Positions 1-13,475 are shown, numbered from the stretch's first letter. The stretch is DNA of 64,000 nt from Scilla litardierei (GCA_030789695.1 CM061132.1:31768418-31832417), one strand, 5' to 3'. Made by a program: numbers and translations. Notes: generated by a model from the sequence alone, not told the origin.

Positions 1-1126
1 CCTTTCTCATAAAATAAACATTTGAAGAAATTTTTCATGGACTTACATTCGTTGTAGTTGAACCCACCTTCAATGATTGTTTTTGAATGATCAATCAATC
101 AAATAACCCAACCAAAACTATACATATTAAAAAACATAAACATAATCATAAAAAAGTTAATAACTAATTAGGATATTAACAACAGTAACAAATCATTGTC
201 TGACATATTAGATTATTAGTAACAGTAACAAAAAAGCTAGGCTTCTAACAAACATGGAGATAGGGTAACAACTGATGGAAATTGATGGCATGAAAACTAA
301 TATTTGAGTTGGGTGCTAATTGCAGAGTGGTGCGGGGACATGAAGGACAATGGTGTGGGGCTAACCATGGGCTTGGTGTGGCTATGGATCACCCACATGT
401 AAATCTGGGTCAGGGACCGGATATAGTGTATAAAATATTATTCATTTATAGTATAAACAAGAGGCATGAACGCATTTGGAAATTGATAGTTTTAACTATT
501 AAAAATAAAAACATCTGATCATGATCAAGTAAATCAAAATTTCAAAAAAATGAAGGGTTTTGATACAAATGACTTAAAGTTTCAAATAAGTGTTAATTAA
601 GACATGTAGATCAAAATGGAACGGATCATCTAGATAAGTAATATCGTTACTTCACACGTTATCCAGCTACCTACAATGTTATTATAGATCATGCCTTTTT
701 TCTTCTTTCTTCTTTTCTATTTTTAAAACAAAAGGGATAGTGGTGGTGGACCTGCTTTGTATAAAAGGAAATGCATTTTACATCAGTTGAAATATTATAT
801 CACCAACTAAAAAGATGTGATCTTGAGATCAAATTCAAATTTTTTTCCCGAAAGAAACCTAGAAGGCATAAAAACATAAAAACATAAAGCAAATGACCCA
901 AAACGTACTAGGCCAAGATAGACAATCACCTTCAACTTAATCAAGGATGATCAACTCAAAACCCATTTGATTATACTTGTGATTTCAAAAGGAAGGAAAA
1001 AACAATGTTTAGCACATTGATTGAAATACTACAACCCTACTTAAAAATCAACCGAAAGTGCTTTTGATTTAGGAAAAAAAGAACAATTGCATGCATTAAC
1101 AATGAGCGATAAACTGGAATGCTAAC
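1..1126. repeat. Backbone segment S, copy 1, left part
   Basis: AT-rich non-coding DNA with no gene that I can support. It is a copy of sequence found again at 42018-42311 plus 46531-47198 and at 50147-50504 plus 60477-60592, with small substitutions. Its last five bases (1122-1126, CTAAC) are the left target-site duplication of element A. The sequence around 280-463 is the undisturbed version of the site where element C sits in copy 2, and 1011-1015 (AGCAC) is the empty version of the site used by element B in copy 3. Confidence 0.85.
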
Positions 1127-2026
1127 TGAATTTCAGTACGCAGTAAAGAATATAACGAACAACAGTAAAGGCACACAAAACACAATGACACACAAGACTT
1201 GGTAACGCAGTTCGGTGCGCACACCTACATCTGCGGGGCCACGCCCAGAAAAATAGAATACTTCACTATAAAGATCGGAGAATACAAATTCTACAATTCA
1301 CGATTTTATAAGGAAGAACACACTCATCCTTAAAACAAACCGTGAGGGGATGATCGCAATCAACCCCGTGAAGTATTCTTGGCAAGCTCCCCTTGCCTGC
1401 AAGCTCCCCTTGCACCACCGACTTGATCAACTCCCTTGATCCTGCGTGCGCAGCCGTCGGCCTCCCTCCCGGAGAATCTCCTTGAACTTTTTCGATACAA
1501 GCGTCAGGATAGCCGCCAAGCGCTGCTAGCCCTAAAAGGCCAAAGCCCCGCAATCTTCGATTCAATCTCCCTACCGGCAATCGAACCAAGTTTCGATTCT
1601 ATCAACAGCAAAAACCGCAACGTCTTCAACAAGAAAGAGATCCCGAAGGATCCGTAAGTGGAAGTTGCCAGAGTATTGATTTGCCGAAAATCTCTCTCCA
1701 ACCGTTTCGCAATATGGTAACAAGAGATTATACCCAATCAACTCTAAAACAGTTAATAAGCACCATAAGGGCCAGATGAGCAAGATAGAAAATAACAGAA
1801 TACGCGAACGCCAGTTGCGCATCCTATTGAGCAGCCAATTGATGCAAGTAGACATATTCTGTTGAACATCCTAGTACAACAACCTGTTCAACAAAATGTC
1901 CAACATTCTCTTCTTCATACGGCAGTGGCCCAGATGTAATGAGCCATACATCAACCTATCCAACATTCTCCAGTGCCACATATGACAAGCCCGTATACAA
2001 GAATAACCACAGGATAAATCCTAACA
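1127..2026 (-). repeat. 3' LTR of element A
   Basis: 900 bp, reading TGTTAGG...ATTCA on the minus strand. It matches 10057-10956 over its full length with about ten substitutions. It contains several copies of the TGTTGAACA-type motif that recurs through the family. The short minus-strand open frames inside it are not genes. Confidence 0.95.
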
Positions 2027-2236
2027 ATCTCCCCTTTTGTCATTTGGTGGCACAACATACGGTATGATAGAAGAAGAGGGCAATTGTTAAACTTTCAAAC
2101 CCTTGGAGACACATTGCATCAACAGTAGACATCCAACACAATGACATCCAACAAAACGTTCAACAAAATGTTCAACAAAACGTTCAACAGATAAGAGAGA
2201 GAACAAATCATACCGCATAACTGCTTCTCCCCTTTT
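2027..2236 (-). other. Twin polypurine tracts of element A
   Basis: On the minus strand the purine tract AAAAGGGGAGAT directly abuts the LTR (plus positions 2027-2038). A second near-identical tract lies at 2226-2236. Plus-strand DNA synthesis would prime here. Between them, 2103-2190 holds CAAC motifs spaced mostly 12 bp apart, matching the GTTG array of element B. Confidence 0.8.
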
Positions 2237-2257
2237 GCGCCACAAAGGACAAATACT

Positions 2258-4792
2258 TCAGAGATCCGCAGAGGGACCACTCCGTAGAGAGGACAGCTTG
2301 CTTTGCAGCAACTCCTTGTGGCGATTCAGAAGTACTCGCTGGCTGTCGAGAACCAGAAGTTGATCATCAATATTCTGAAGAGCAGTCTCGAGAAACTGAA
2401 TATCAACCACACTCGCTGAGGAAGTAGTGGCATCAGTAGCAGGACAGGGTGGAGGAGACTGAGATGCTGGAGGCACATTGACAGAAGGTTCATCATTAGG
2501 AGGTGGAGAGGATGTTGAAGTAACACCATGAAGAGAGGGTAACAAGTCAGAGATATCATCCATTTTTCCAGCCACAGACTTTGCCGTATACAAAATACTA
2601 TCACAAGATGAAGGAAGGTCAGACAAGGACAGGGGCACCCTTTGTGCCAGGAGCATCATAGATATAAGAGCTCCATGAGGTAAAGAAGTCCCGGAGGTGG
2701 ATAACTCAGCAAACGACAAGATAGAATCAAAGATAATCCTGCCCAAATTGAAGGCCTGAGAGGTTCCTGCAGAGAACAACAACCTGCACATGTCTCGAGT
2801 AACCACAGAAACATTTGAAGTAGGGAGCCAGTTCCTTGTGGCAATCCTGTAGAGAATAAAGTACTTGGCCGTAAGAGCAGATGAAGGAAAGACAGATGAT
2901 TTCTTAGGCCACTTCTGAAGCTTCTCCGCAGTCACAACTCGAATCAGTCTATCAAACTCCACTCCTGTAGACTCTCCGTAAGCAGGAGCAGATTGAGGAC
3001 ATTTCCATTCCAGTAATTTGTTCAGAGTGGAAGGAGAGAAAGTAATAATCTTGCCCCGAACATAATTTCTGCAATGCCAACGGGAGGAGCCATCTCCAGC
3101 AGTTTTGGATAAATTACAGTAAAATTCCCTGACTAACACAGGATAGTAGGAACTGAAACAGGTGGCAGCATGATACAATCCGAGATTCTTCAATATAGTA
3201 GCTATCTGGGTCTTGTCAAAAGAGGCTATGTTCAGAATCTTTTCAGGAAGTAACGATCTCTCTGAGTAAGATGCCCATCGGTTCTTGCGAGCTTTGTCGA
3301 AGAAAATTCTGCTAAAGGCATCCGAAGAAGTAAATGACGGAGAACGAGAAGAACCTGAAGCTGAGATTTTAGACCTCTTGGAAGGAGAAGCCTCAGTATT
3401 ACAGGAAGGAGCAGGGCGCTTCTTAGAGCACGATCGAGCCTTGCGCATAAAGGAGGACAGGGGAGGTTCTGTTGGACCAGAGGCCTCAGGTGGTGCACCC
3501 TGTGTTGCAACATTTTGTGCAACAATATGTTCAACACTTGCTTCATTGAATGAATCAGGCTCGATCTCTGTTTCAACATTAAGCCCCTCATTGTCAATAC
3601 CAACCGCACAAGTGCCTTGACTCATAGTACATTTTTCTACAATCACTTCATCATTTACCTCACCACCAGCTGAGCCACATCCAGACACAACATCAGTAGT
3701 GACCTTATCAGAAACAAATTGCATCTCACCAACACCAGTTTCACAAGAAGGGTTGGAGAGATCCTGAAGGATTTCAGAAGATCCTAAATCCATAGGAGTG
3801 AGATCAGGTTCTTCAGAGACGTTTAGAGACTGAACCTTATGGGACATATCATCAGCAAGTGGCATGACTTCCACTGTGTCCTTCAGAGAAGAATCCTCAG
3901 TACTTACAACATTTTCATGATCACCCATTACAGAATCTTTTCCAGGCTCAGAAACAACATGAGATGAGGAACTAGGCACATTCTGAGTACACTCATTCAC
4001 ACCACTGTTAAGATCATTGATCATGTTCTGAGAACCTTCATCCACACACGTGGGTGATGCAGAGACAGGTATCTCTTCCTGACATGGAACATCAGACATT
4101 TTCTCATCACTTAGATCACCTTTCACCACATCTTCCTTGGTTACCTGCACATCATTCTGCACAATAGGTATCTCAGAAGGAATATTAGACGAAGACGCCC
4201 CTGTAGTCCCCCTTGACCTAGGAAATTCAGCGAACAGTGGAGAGTCTTCAGAATCAGAGATGTCTATCACTTCAACTTCAGAGATTTTGACAAAAGATGT
4301 CGGATTCCAGGTTCGAATGACAACTTTTCTATCTCAAGGTACTTTCACACTCATAACCTTCCCCAAAATTTTCTTACGCATGAGACCTTTAAAATGAATA
4401 TGAGATACATCCACTGAAGAGAGATCCAATTCCTTTCCTGTTCTCCGCAAATACCAGAACCAGTCTTGAATAGTTACCGGATCAGGATAAATTTCATCGT
4501 CATCATACACTTCATCTTCCTCGGATTTTTGGGGAAGGGGAATTTCAAGAATTGGGGAAAAGTTTACCAACTCTAAATTTGAGACTCTAGAAGGATGCAT
4601 GTCACCAAACATGGAAGAGGAGAGTGAGGGAGAGGAATTACCACTGGAGGATCTTTGCACATGACGGGAAAACACTCCTTTTCGTTTGACAGAAGAAGAC
4701 GAGGAAGGCGGAGCACTTTTCCGAGCGGATGTCGTTCGTCGAGAAGACCGACGAGGGGGCATCGAAGACTCTTCCGACTGATCTCTTGCCAT
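2258..4792 (-). pseudogene. Element A env-like / Transposase_32-type ORF, one nonsense codon
   Basis: A single reading frame runs from the ATG at 4790-4792 to the stop at 2258, interrupted only by TGA at 4334-4336. Element B has CGA (Arg) there, so one C-to-T change explains the break. The N-terminus is Ser/Arg-rich, the middle is acidic and Ser-rich, and a basic patch rich in Lys/Arg precedes a conserved domain of about 240 residues. That domain resembles the 'putative plant transposon protein' family (PF20167, Transposase_32), recognised from the VREFYCNL, VRGK and LPTSNVSVVTRD-like blocks. The C-terminus is a predicted coiled coil. No function is known. In Sireviruses a frame in this position is called env-like, but I see no clear envelope hallmarks here. 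The upstream ATG at 4822 is open but not conserved in context. Confidence 0.8.
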
Positions 4793-5039
4793 TGTAGAAT
4801 AAATGGAAGAAGCTTCAACCAAGCCGATTTCAAGAACCCTAGTGGGCGGTTAGAAGAATCTTGAAGAAAATTTGAGTTGCGGGAAAATGCGAAAATGCGC
4901 CTTGGGAACATAAAAAATCAGAGGGTAATAAATATCGGGTAAGGATATAAGAGAAAAACAACCCAACAACAGAGATCGGTAGACCCTCATAATGTTGCAA
5001 CTTGATGTTGCAACAAAATTCTCAACACAGGAAGCAACA

Positions 5040-8000
5040 TTAGATACGACACAGCCCTAGAGCTTGCCGCAATTCCTCAAATCTGGCAGAATCAAGAGGC
5101 TTTGTAAAAATGTCTGCTAGTTGATTAGCTGTAGCAACATACTCCATGACTAGGGACTTCTTCTCAACCAGCTCTCTAATAAAGTGATGTCGGATGTCGA
5201 TGTGTTTCGTTCTGGAATGCTGGACAGGATTCTTGGAGATATTTATAGCACTCTGGTTGTCGCATAAAATAGTCATAACTCCTTGTTCCAGTCCATAGTC
5301 TATCAACATTTGCTTCAACCATAGCAATTGTGTACAACAACTTCCTGCAGCAATATACTCAGCCTCTGCTGTAGATAACGATATGGAGTTCTGTTTTTTA
5401 CTATACCATGACACCAGATTGTTCCCCACATAAAAACATCCTCCGGTGGTGCTTTTTCGATCATCTGTATTTCCTGCCCAGTCAGCATCACTATATCCTG
5501 AGACAAGAGTATTCATATCCTTTGTATACCATATACCATAGTCTGCTGTTCCGCTGATATACCTGATAATCCTCTTTACGGCAATAATATGAGATTCCTT
5601 AGGTCTTGCTTGGTAACGAGCACAGACTCCAACACTGAAGCTGATATCCGGTCGGCTAGCTGTTAAATATAACAGGCTACCTATCATGCTTCTGTAAAGA
5701 GTAACTTCAACATCTCTTCCTCCTTCATCCTTAGAGATTTTTTCAGATGTACTCATGGGAGTCCTAACATGTCTAGCACTTTCTAAACCAAATCTCTTGA
5801 CAAGATTCCTGGCATACTTGCTCTGCGAGATGAATAGACCATCTGGACACTGTTTAACTTGGAGCCCAAGAAATACATTCAACTCACCTACCATGCTCAT
5901 TTCAAACTCCCTTTGCATGAGATTAATAAACTCATGCACAAGTTGTTGTGATGTTGAACCGAAAACTATGTCGTCAACATAGATCTGGGCAATCATCACA
6001 CTTAATCTTGTCCTTTGAACAAATAAGGTCTTATCAGCTCCTCCTCTTTCGTATCCCTTCTCGAGAAGATATGTGGTCAATCTTTCATACCAGGCCCTTG
6101 GAGCTTGTTTCAGCCCATACAACGCCTTCTTCAGCTTATACACATGATTTGGAAGAAACGGATCAGCAAAGCCTTTGGGTTGTTCAACATACACTTCTTC
6201 ATTCAACAACCCGTTCAGAAAGGCACTTTTCACGTCCATTTGGTGCAGTTTGAAATTTAAACTACAGGCAACCGCAAGTAATAGTCTAATAGATTCCAAC
6301 CGAGCTACAGGAGCGAATGTCTCATCGAAGTCAATGCCTTCCACTTGGGTATACCCTTGAGCAACAAGCCGGGCTTTATTTCGGGTAACGTTTCCTTTCT
6401 CATCTGTCTTGTTTTTGAATATCCATTTTGTCCCGATGACATTTGTTCCTCTTGGTCTTTCCACAAGACTCCAGACGTCATTTCGTTGGAATTGGTTTAG
6501 TTCCTCTTGTATAGCTGAGACCCAAAAGTCATCACCAATTGCTTCCTTCACATTTTTGGGTTCGATAGTAGAAAGAAAACAAGCATACCCAGCCAGATCT
6601 CTGTAATTAACACGACTGGTGCCTCTGGTGCGACGACTGTCGTGAACGTCACCAATGATTAGCTCTGGCGGATGGTCTCGTATAATCTTTGTAACTCCCT
6701 CAGCATCTTGAGCATTTTCAGCTTCTTCTTGAATCGACTCCATGGTGGCAGTATCCTGTGTTGCAACAATTTGTTCAACATTGTTCTGTTTGGTCTTGTT
6801 TGTTGCAACATCACTTTCAACACGAACATCATCCTCATTGCTGTCTTCTTGAACTCCTTTATCACCAGTTAGAATAGATTCTCCCTGATCAAAATCATCA
6901 ACCACAACGTTAATGGACTCCATCATGACATCAGTTCGTTCATTCAACACACGGAAAGCACGACTCCTTATAGAATACCCCAAGAAAATTCCTTTGTCAC
7001 TCTTGGTGTCGAACTTCCGTCTTGGTGTCCGATCTTGCAGGATGTAGCACTTGCTTCCAAAAATATGAAAGTAGGAGACATCAGGCTTTCGACCTTTCCA
7101 AATTTCATATGGAGTTTTCTCAGTCTGTGGTCGAAGATAAACTCTGTTGATGGTGTAGCATGCAGTATTAATCGCTTCAGCCCACCACTTAACATTCACT
7201 TTTCGGGCGTTCAGCATAACTCGAGCCATTTCCTGAAGTGTTCGATTCTTCCTTTCAACAACTCCGTTTTGCTGAGGAGTCTTAGGGGCCGAGAATTCAT
7301 GTCCTATACCTTGTGCCTCACAAAATTCAGAGAATGAGTGATTCTCAAACTCTTTTCCGTGATCACTTCGAATCCGAATGACTTTCCCTATGTTGTCTCC
7401 TCTTTCAACTTGAAGACGAGTACACAGTTTTTTGAAAGCATCGAAAGTATCTGATTTCTCCTTCAGAAAATCCACCCAGGTGAACCGTGAAAAATCATCA
7501 ACACAAACAAAGATGTATTTCTTACCTCCGACACTTGTTTCTGAAGTGGGTCCAATCAGATCCATATGTAGTAGCTCCAGAGTTTTTGACGTTGTGATAT
7601 TTTGAATTTGTTTGTGACTAACTTTCTTCTGCTTACCCAGTTGGCAGGCTTCGCACACTCCTTCTTTCTTCTTGATTAAAGTAGGCATTCCACGGACAGC
7701 TCTTGCTTTGGAGATTTTCATTAAGATCTTGAAATTTACATGTCCTAACTTCTGATGCCACTGTTCAGAAGTATCTGTGGTGATACTCAGACATCTGTCA
7801 GGTTCTTGCAACAGGTAGCAGTTGTCACTAGATCTTTTTCCAGATAGAATGCACACTTCATCACCATTAAACACAAGACATTCATTTTTGTTGAATCGAA
7901 CCAGCAGGCCTTGATCGCACAACTGACTTATACTAATGAGATTAGCCTTTAAATTTTCAACATGCATCACATCTTTCAATTTCAAAGTTTCTGTCATATT

Positions 8001-8558
8001 CAGATTTCCTTTTCCAATAACTCTGCTTCTCTGTCCATCCCCAAAGGTGACATGACCTTTATTCCCAGCAGTGTACTCAGATAGAAGACCCTTGTTCCCT
8101 GTCATGTGCCGAGAGCACCCACTGTCAAAATACCACTGATTTTCTGCAAAGGTAGCCAAAGATGTGTACGCAACCATACTGAACAGTTCTGACTTCTTAA
8201 TCCATTTCATGCTTTTTCGTTGTTGCGGATGAATAACATTTCTTCCTTCACTCACATGCTTCATGCGCCTGAAATAACTCCAATCATTGTGTCCTATTTG
8301 TTTGCAGTAACTGCATATAGGCTGCCTAAAAGTAGTACCTTTTCTGTTCTTTCCTCTTGACTTGGCCTCATCATGTGAACTCCTTTTCACATGTTCCTTA
8401 GCATTGAGACTACTCCTAGTCTTGAGTGTGTGTAGATGACTTCCTCTGTTGTAACCAACTCCTGTTCGATCTCCAGCCACTTTTCCCATGTTGAGGATGT
8501 CATCAAGTTTGGTTTTTCCAGAGTTCCATCTGTTAACAGTGCTTTCTGCCTTCTCAGC
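5040..8558 (-). pseudogene. pol: Element A pol (protease-integrase-RT-RNase H) frame
   Basis: Open from about 8558 to the stop at 5040, in the frame that follows the gag frameshift. Seen in order: a second CCHC-like knuckle (CSYCKQIGH...), protease [10 protein letters not shown], a GAG-pre-integrase HxxxxxH...CxxC block, the integrase core with D, D and E residues ([25 protein letters not shown]), RT with [11 protein letters not shown] and YVDD, and RNase H with SDADWAG, STAEAEY and LCDNQSA. All catalytic residues are present. Against element B the knuckle has lost its last Cys (Tyr here). It would normally be made as one polyprotein with gag; here it is separated from gag by a 1-nt deletion near 8560, so it needs frameshifting or is not made. 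Confidence 0.9.
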
Positions 8559-9976
8559 TTTAGTAAAGCTTTCTTCATATTTCTCTCACAGTTTCGGAGG
8601 CTTGTTTCAGTCTTCAGTAGTTTGACTTGAGTTGCATTCTTCTCACTTCTCAACTTAGAGCATTCATCTTTCAGTTTCTTGTTGACTTCACAGATTTCCA
8701 TCCATTTGTAGAACATAGTTTGATAGGCTGTGCGGATTTCCTCATCATCAATATCTTCTTCACTTCCAACTTCTGATTCAACTTCATTGTCAGAAATAGC
8801 ATCATATGTTGCAGCACTTCGTACAACATGTTCTCCCTTGTGCTTGGATGTTGCAGCACATGTTGCAACATTATGTTCAACATGACTGAAGGACTTGCTT
8901 TCAAATTTGTCATTTAGAATAGCTGTGAAAGCAACATAATTACTAGTTATGTCTTCATCTTCCACACTACCTCCAGAGTCTTCATCGCTCCAGGTGCTGG
9001 CGAGGGATTTCCCTTTTAGCTTCTTAAGGGTGTTTGCACATTCTGCCTGTATATGTCTGAACCCTTCACATTCTCTACAATGTATTCCCTTTCCTTTGTT
9101 TTTAGACTCATACCTTTGTATAGGACGGCCAGCATTCTTTTCACCAGCAGGAGGTCCTGACCGCACCTTTTTATTAGTGGCTTTGAAATTCTGACCTTTG
9201 TTGCTAATCTTTCTCATCATCTTGCTAAAGTTTTTGGTGAGAAGAGCGATATCATCTTCGAGTTCTGACTCATTATCAGATTTTGACAGTTCACTGGCTT
9301 CGATCTTCAAGGCAACACCCTTCTCCTTTTTGTTTTGTTTGAGATTCATCTCATAGGTCTGTAGGGACCCCATGAGTTCGTCCAACCTCATGGTCGATGT
9401 GTTCCTTACTTCCTCTATTGCAGCAATCTTTGCTGAAAATTTATCTGGCAGGGACCTCAGGGTTTTTTCAACAAGTTTCTTTTGTGAATACTTCTTACCC
9501 AGTTGGAATGCCTGATTAGCAATATCTCTCAATCTTCCATTGAACTCAGCAACTGTCTCGTTTTCATTCATCCTCAGATTTTCAAACTGACTGGCGAGCA
9601 TTTGCAATTTTGAGGCCTTAACAGTGCTGGTTCCTTCATGCACGTTTTGAAGAATGTCCCAAGCTTCTTTAGCATGCTCACAAGTTGATATAAGCTTGAA
9701 CTGCTCTTCATCAACAGCAGTAAAGATGGCGTTAACCGCCTTAGAGTTTCCTAAGGCAGCACGTTCCTCATCAGAACTCCAGTCTCTCACAGGTTTGAGG
9801 CATTCCTTGCCTTCTTTGTTGACTTCACCCGGAGGGTTCCATCCTTCAACTGTAGCAACCCAAGCCTTTTCATCCAAGGATTTGATAAAAGCTCGCATAC
9901 GGGACTTCCAATAGGTGTAGTTCGATCCAGTGAGCAAGGGGGGACGAGTAACCGAAGCACCTTCTTTTGTGTTCAT
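8559..9976 (-). pseudogene. gag: Element A gag (UBN2-type) with frameshift
   Basis: Starts at the conserved ATG 9974-9976 ([13 protein letters not shown]); an upstream in-frame ATG at 10009 is not conserved with element B. The N-terminal part is the UBN2/DUF4219-type Copia gag ([28 protein letters not shown]), followed by one zinc knuckle CRECEGFRHIQAEC and an acidic linker with the recurring HNVAT peptide. Compared with element B one base is missing near 8558-8566. The frame then runs into out-of-frame sequence and stops at 8387 instead of continuing into protease. Gag forms the virus-like particle in the cytoplasm. Confidence 0.88.
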
Positions 9977-10042
9977 GATCAGCGTACTGACACACAGGAT
10001 CACACCCACTTTGAAAGAAATTCAAAGTATTATGGATGACCT

Positions 10043-10054
10043 GCTCTGATACCA
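10043..10054 (-). other. Primer-binding site of element A
   Basis: On the minus strand TGGTATCAGAGC begins two bases inside the 5' LTR end. It is complementary to the 3' end of plant initiator tRNA-Met, the usual Copia/Sirevirus primer. Confidence 0.92.
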
Positions 10055-10056
10055 AT

Positions 10057-10956
10057 TGAATTTCAGTACGCAGTAAAGAATATAACGAACAACAGTAAAG
10101 GCACACAAAACGCAAGGACACACAAGACTTGGTAGCGCAGTTCGGTGCGCACACCTACATCTGCGGGGCCACGCCCAGAAAAATAGAATACTTCACTATA
10201 AAGATCGGAGAATACAAATTCTACAATTCACGATTTTATAAGGAAGAACACACTCATCCTTAAAACAAACCGTGAGGGGATGATCGCAATCAACCCCGTG
10301 AAGTATTCTTGGCAAGCTCCCCTTGCCTGCAAGCTCCCCTTGTACCGCCGACTTGATCAGCTCCCTTGATCCTGCGTGCGCAGCCGTCGGCCTCCCTCCC
10401 GGAGAATCTCCTTGAACTTTTTCGATACAAGCGTCAGGATAGCCGCCAAGCGCTGCTAGCCCTAAAAGGCCAAAGCCCCGCAATCTTCGATTCAATCTCC
10501 CTACCGGCAATCGAACCTAGTTTCGATTCTATCAACAGCAAAAACCGCAACGTCTTCAACAAGAAAGAGATCCCGAAGGATCCGTAAGTGGAAGTTGCCA
10601 GAGTATTGATTTGCCGAAAATCTCTCTCCAACCGTTTCGCAATATGGTAACAAGAGATTATACCCAATCAACTCTAAAACAGTTAATAAGCACCAGAAGG
10701 GCCAGATGAGCAAGATAGAAAATAACAGAATACGCGAACGCCAGTTGCGCATCCTATTGAGCAGCCAATTGATGCAAGTAGACATATTCTGTTGAACATC
10801 CTGGTACAACAACCTGTTCAACAAAATGTCCAACATTCTCTTCTTCATACGGCAGTGGCCCAGATGTAATGAGCCATACATCAACCTATCCAACATTCTC
10901 CAGTGCCACATATGACAAGCCCGCATACAAGAATAACCACAGGATAAATCCTAACA
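10057..10956 (-). repeat. 5' LTR of element A
   Basis: 900 bp, full-length partner of 1127-2026. It is followed at 10957-10961 by the target duplication CTAAC. It would supply the promoter of the element. Confidence 0.95.
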
Positions 10957-11760
10957 CTAACAAAACTAAAAGAAGCCAACCTATACCAATTCAACACAAT
11001 AATTTACAAATTCAACAAACTACAAATTCGTTTAACATCAAACACAATTGCCATCTATTTGAAAAAAAATGGCATTCACAAATAACCAGGATAATGTAGA
11101 TCGACTATAGAAAAGTTCAAATCACCACCAAGTTGCTCAATAGTTGCTCAAAAATGCAAAAAATAGATCTTGTAGAAGCAAACATCGTCGAAAATCGTGA
11201 TGTGTGAAGAGACGGAGCAAGGTATGAGATTGATGAAGATAGGAGGCAATGAGGGAGATCAATGCCGATTGAAAAGATGAGAATCAGAGGAGGATCAATA
11301 GTTTAAGAGCGAGTGAACAAGCGAGTGACAATGAGATTGGAGAACACCATGATGTAGGAGATCAATGAAGATTGGAATGAGAATGATCAGAGAAAGATAG
11401 AGAATGCGCGGGCAAGAGATTGGAGTGAGCAAGCGAGAGATCGAAGGAGGATTGAGCAAGTGAGGAGGGAGATCTACAACGATCAAACGGAGGAGGATCG
11501 GGGAGGTTCGGGATCGAGCGATCGAGAAGTCGAGACACCGCTCACGATCTTTTGTATCCATTTTCCTTAGGCCTATTGATAGAAAATAATAGAGAGAAGT
11601 TTTATTTATGTATTTTATTTCACTTTCCCCCTCGTTTTTTTCTTTTTGCTTTTCTTTCCAACTAGGAAAGCAATTTCCCCATCTGTTTTCTTTCTCTTTC
11701 TTTGCTTTTCTCACCAACCAAACATGGCCTAAAAGGAAAAAATAAAAATAAAACCTTTAT
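10957..11760. repeat. Backbone segment S, copy 1, right part
   Basis: Continues the S segment past element A. It is similar to 47194-47909 and 60588-61298. At 11666-11670 (GAAAG) it continues uninterrupted, whereas copies 2 and 3 carry the LTR of element D/D' at this point, so this is the empty site for D. The 140-codon minus frame here is low-complexity and not conserved in the other copies. Confidence 0.8.
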
Positions 11761-13475
11761 CTCTTTCAATCGCCGTCTTACCCTTCCTCCTAAATCATCG
11801 CAAGTGCGGAAGTGCCCAAAGACCAAGTTTTAGATAAAGATGGCATGGGTGTTTAGATTGCATCGAAGCACAAATAGCCAACCTTTGCCAAAAGAACTAT
11901 ATGTCTAGATTGGTAGGATAAGGTTAAACCTTTTTAGCAAGTGAAAATAAGGTAGGAAGAAGAAATTTGAAGCATACTTGGGGAGAATATTTATGTATGG
12001 AAGGATTGAATGCATCTCAAGAAGGAGGAGGAGAAAACGAATGAATTCCTCACTCAAGTAGTCAAATCATTCTTTATCTTGGTATAAAGTTCTTCAGGTC
12101 CCGGACTTGTCCTCGACAGCATTCTTTACCAATTAAGTTCCAGTTCACGTGCTTCATGATAAATAACGAGTAGGCTTTGCTCGGACATCAGATCATGGTT
12201 ATCACTGTTGAAGGAGAATAAGTTGATTACTATTTTGATACATGATCCAGATATCTTCAGTAATTTGCGAAATTATGGGAAAATAAGTTTTCTAAATAAA
12301 AAGCGAACACGTTGAAGGAATATATACACACATATAACCAGTTGGCCTCGACGCTTCGGAACCTTGGAAATTTCAACTCCTTCCTTGTTGATAACACAAG
12401 CTGCAAGCACATTACAGTTCAGTTCACTTCCCTGCCAATTTTTTCTCATTCTGTGCTAATCTCATCATTTTCCTTCTCGAGAATGTCATATTTATCTGAA
12501 CATGTAAAAGTGATGGTTTTAGCGATCTTTATTCTTTTGCTAGTAGGCGAATAATCCATATACCAATAGCTTGGAGCGTCAGAGCTCCTCCCATGATGTA
12601 GAATCCTGAAAAGACACTTCATCTAATTCATCGGTACACATCACTCTTTTAACGAGGCATTTGGGAGTGTAATCCCACATGAGACAAGCATCCTCAATTC
12701 AACCATAGCTCAGCAGCTGCATCTTTCCTCATCATCAAAAATTAACCGAGGAAAAATGGAGTCACCCCATACTAAAAAGGACAACTGTGAAGAGTTATGC
12801 ACGGCAAGAATGCAACTATATAAACCCTTCCAGGGAGGGTACTAATTGGATGACCAATAGAATCATAATACAACGCATCATCAGTTACAACCCATCTCCA
12901 GCAACAAGTTGAGAACCATTCTTTAATTAGAAAATCAGTCTGCATAGTTACAACCCATAAATCTATTTATCCAAGATGACATATTTGCATTTTACCAACA
13001 ACGGAAGCAAATGTTAAACTGATATCATCTCACTAACCAAACTCCAGATGGCACGATGCTTGAATTGTACAAATTCTATTTCTGTGTGAAAAACATCATA
13101 TGAGTAGAACCTTCACTAACTACTAATGCTGAAAGAAACATTACTGTCAAATGTCAACTGGGTTATGAAACATTAGCTCGTAAGAAACCCCATCAGAATC
13201 ATTAAGAATTGAGCACTAAACAGACATTGCCGTACAAAGTTAACTGGATCTCATCCTATAGAAAATTAGAGATGCTCGTAGTTGTAGCCATAGTTTAAAA
13301 CAAAATATAAAACAGTGAAAGAAATGCAACGATACGAACAGAAAAGATTCAGAGAACGAACATTGCTCAATTCCACGAGAAATCTGTCAAGTGCTTCAAG
13401 GCCCTTCGAGGGGAGATGATAAAAGAACAAGCTAGAACAGGAAACGATGCAGAATAAACCCAGGAAATTATCGGC
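11761..13475. other. Low-copy spacer, no gene recognised
   Basis: Roughly 1.7 kb of AT-rich DNA without a repeat partner in the window. Short open frames (for example 12312-12554) show no recognisable family. A good TATA-like string lies at about 12811-12818, but no transcript unit could be attached to it. Confidence 0.5.

Larger units (their letters stand above)
1127..10956 (-). mobile_element. Element A: Sirevirus-like Copia LTR retrotransposon, nearly intact
   Basis: A 9.8-kb element on the minus strand with two 900-bp LTRs that start TG and end CA, and a perfect 5-bp target duplication CTAAC at 1122-1126 and 10957-10961. The order is LTR, primer site, gag, protease, integrase, RT-RNase H, a downstream env-like frame, polypurine tracts, LTR. 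PR-IN-RT order is Copia type. The tRNA-iMet primer site, extra downstream frame and repeated polypurine tracts point to the Sirevirus lineage. By eye the LTRs differ at about ten positions (about 1%), so it is fairly young. It carries one frameshift in gag (near 8560), one nonsense codon in the env-like frame (4334-4336) and a damaged zinc knuckle, so it is probably not autonomous. Element B is a close relative. Confidence 0.95.

Noticed and set aside
11295..11717. 140-codon minus frame in segment S
   Set aside because: Biased composition (Lys/Glu then Leu/Ile/Ser), not open in the other S copies, no family resemblance.
12670..12830. Second snRNA promoter (AATCCCACATGAG plus TATATAAACCC)
   Set aside because: The USE match is imperfect, spacing to the TATA string is about 140 bp instead of 25-35, and no snRNA follows.
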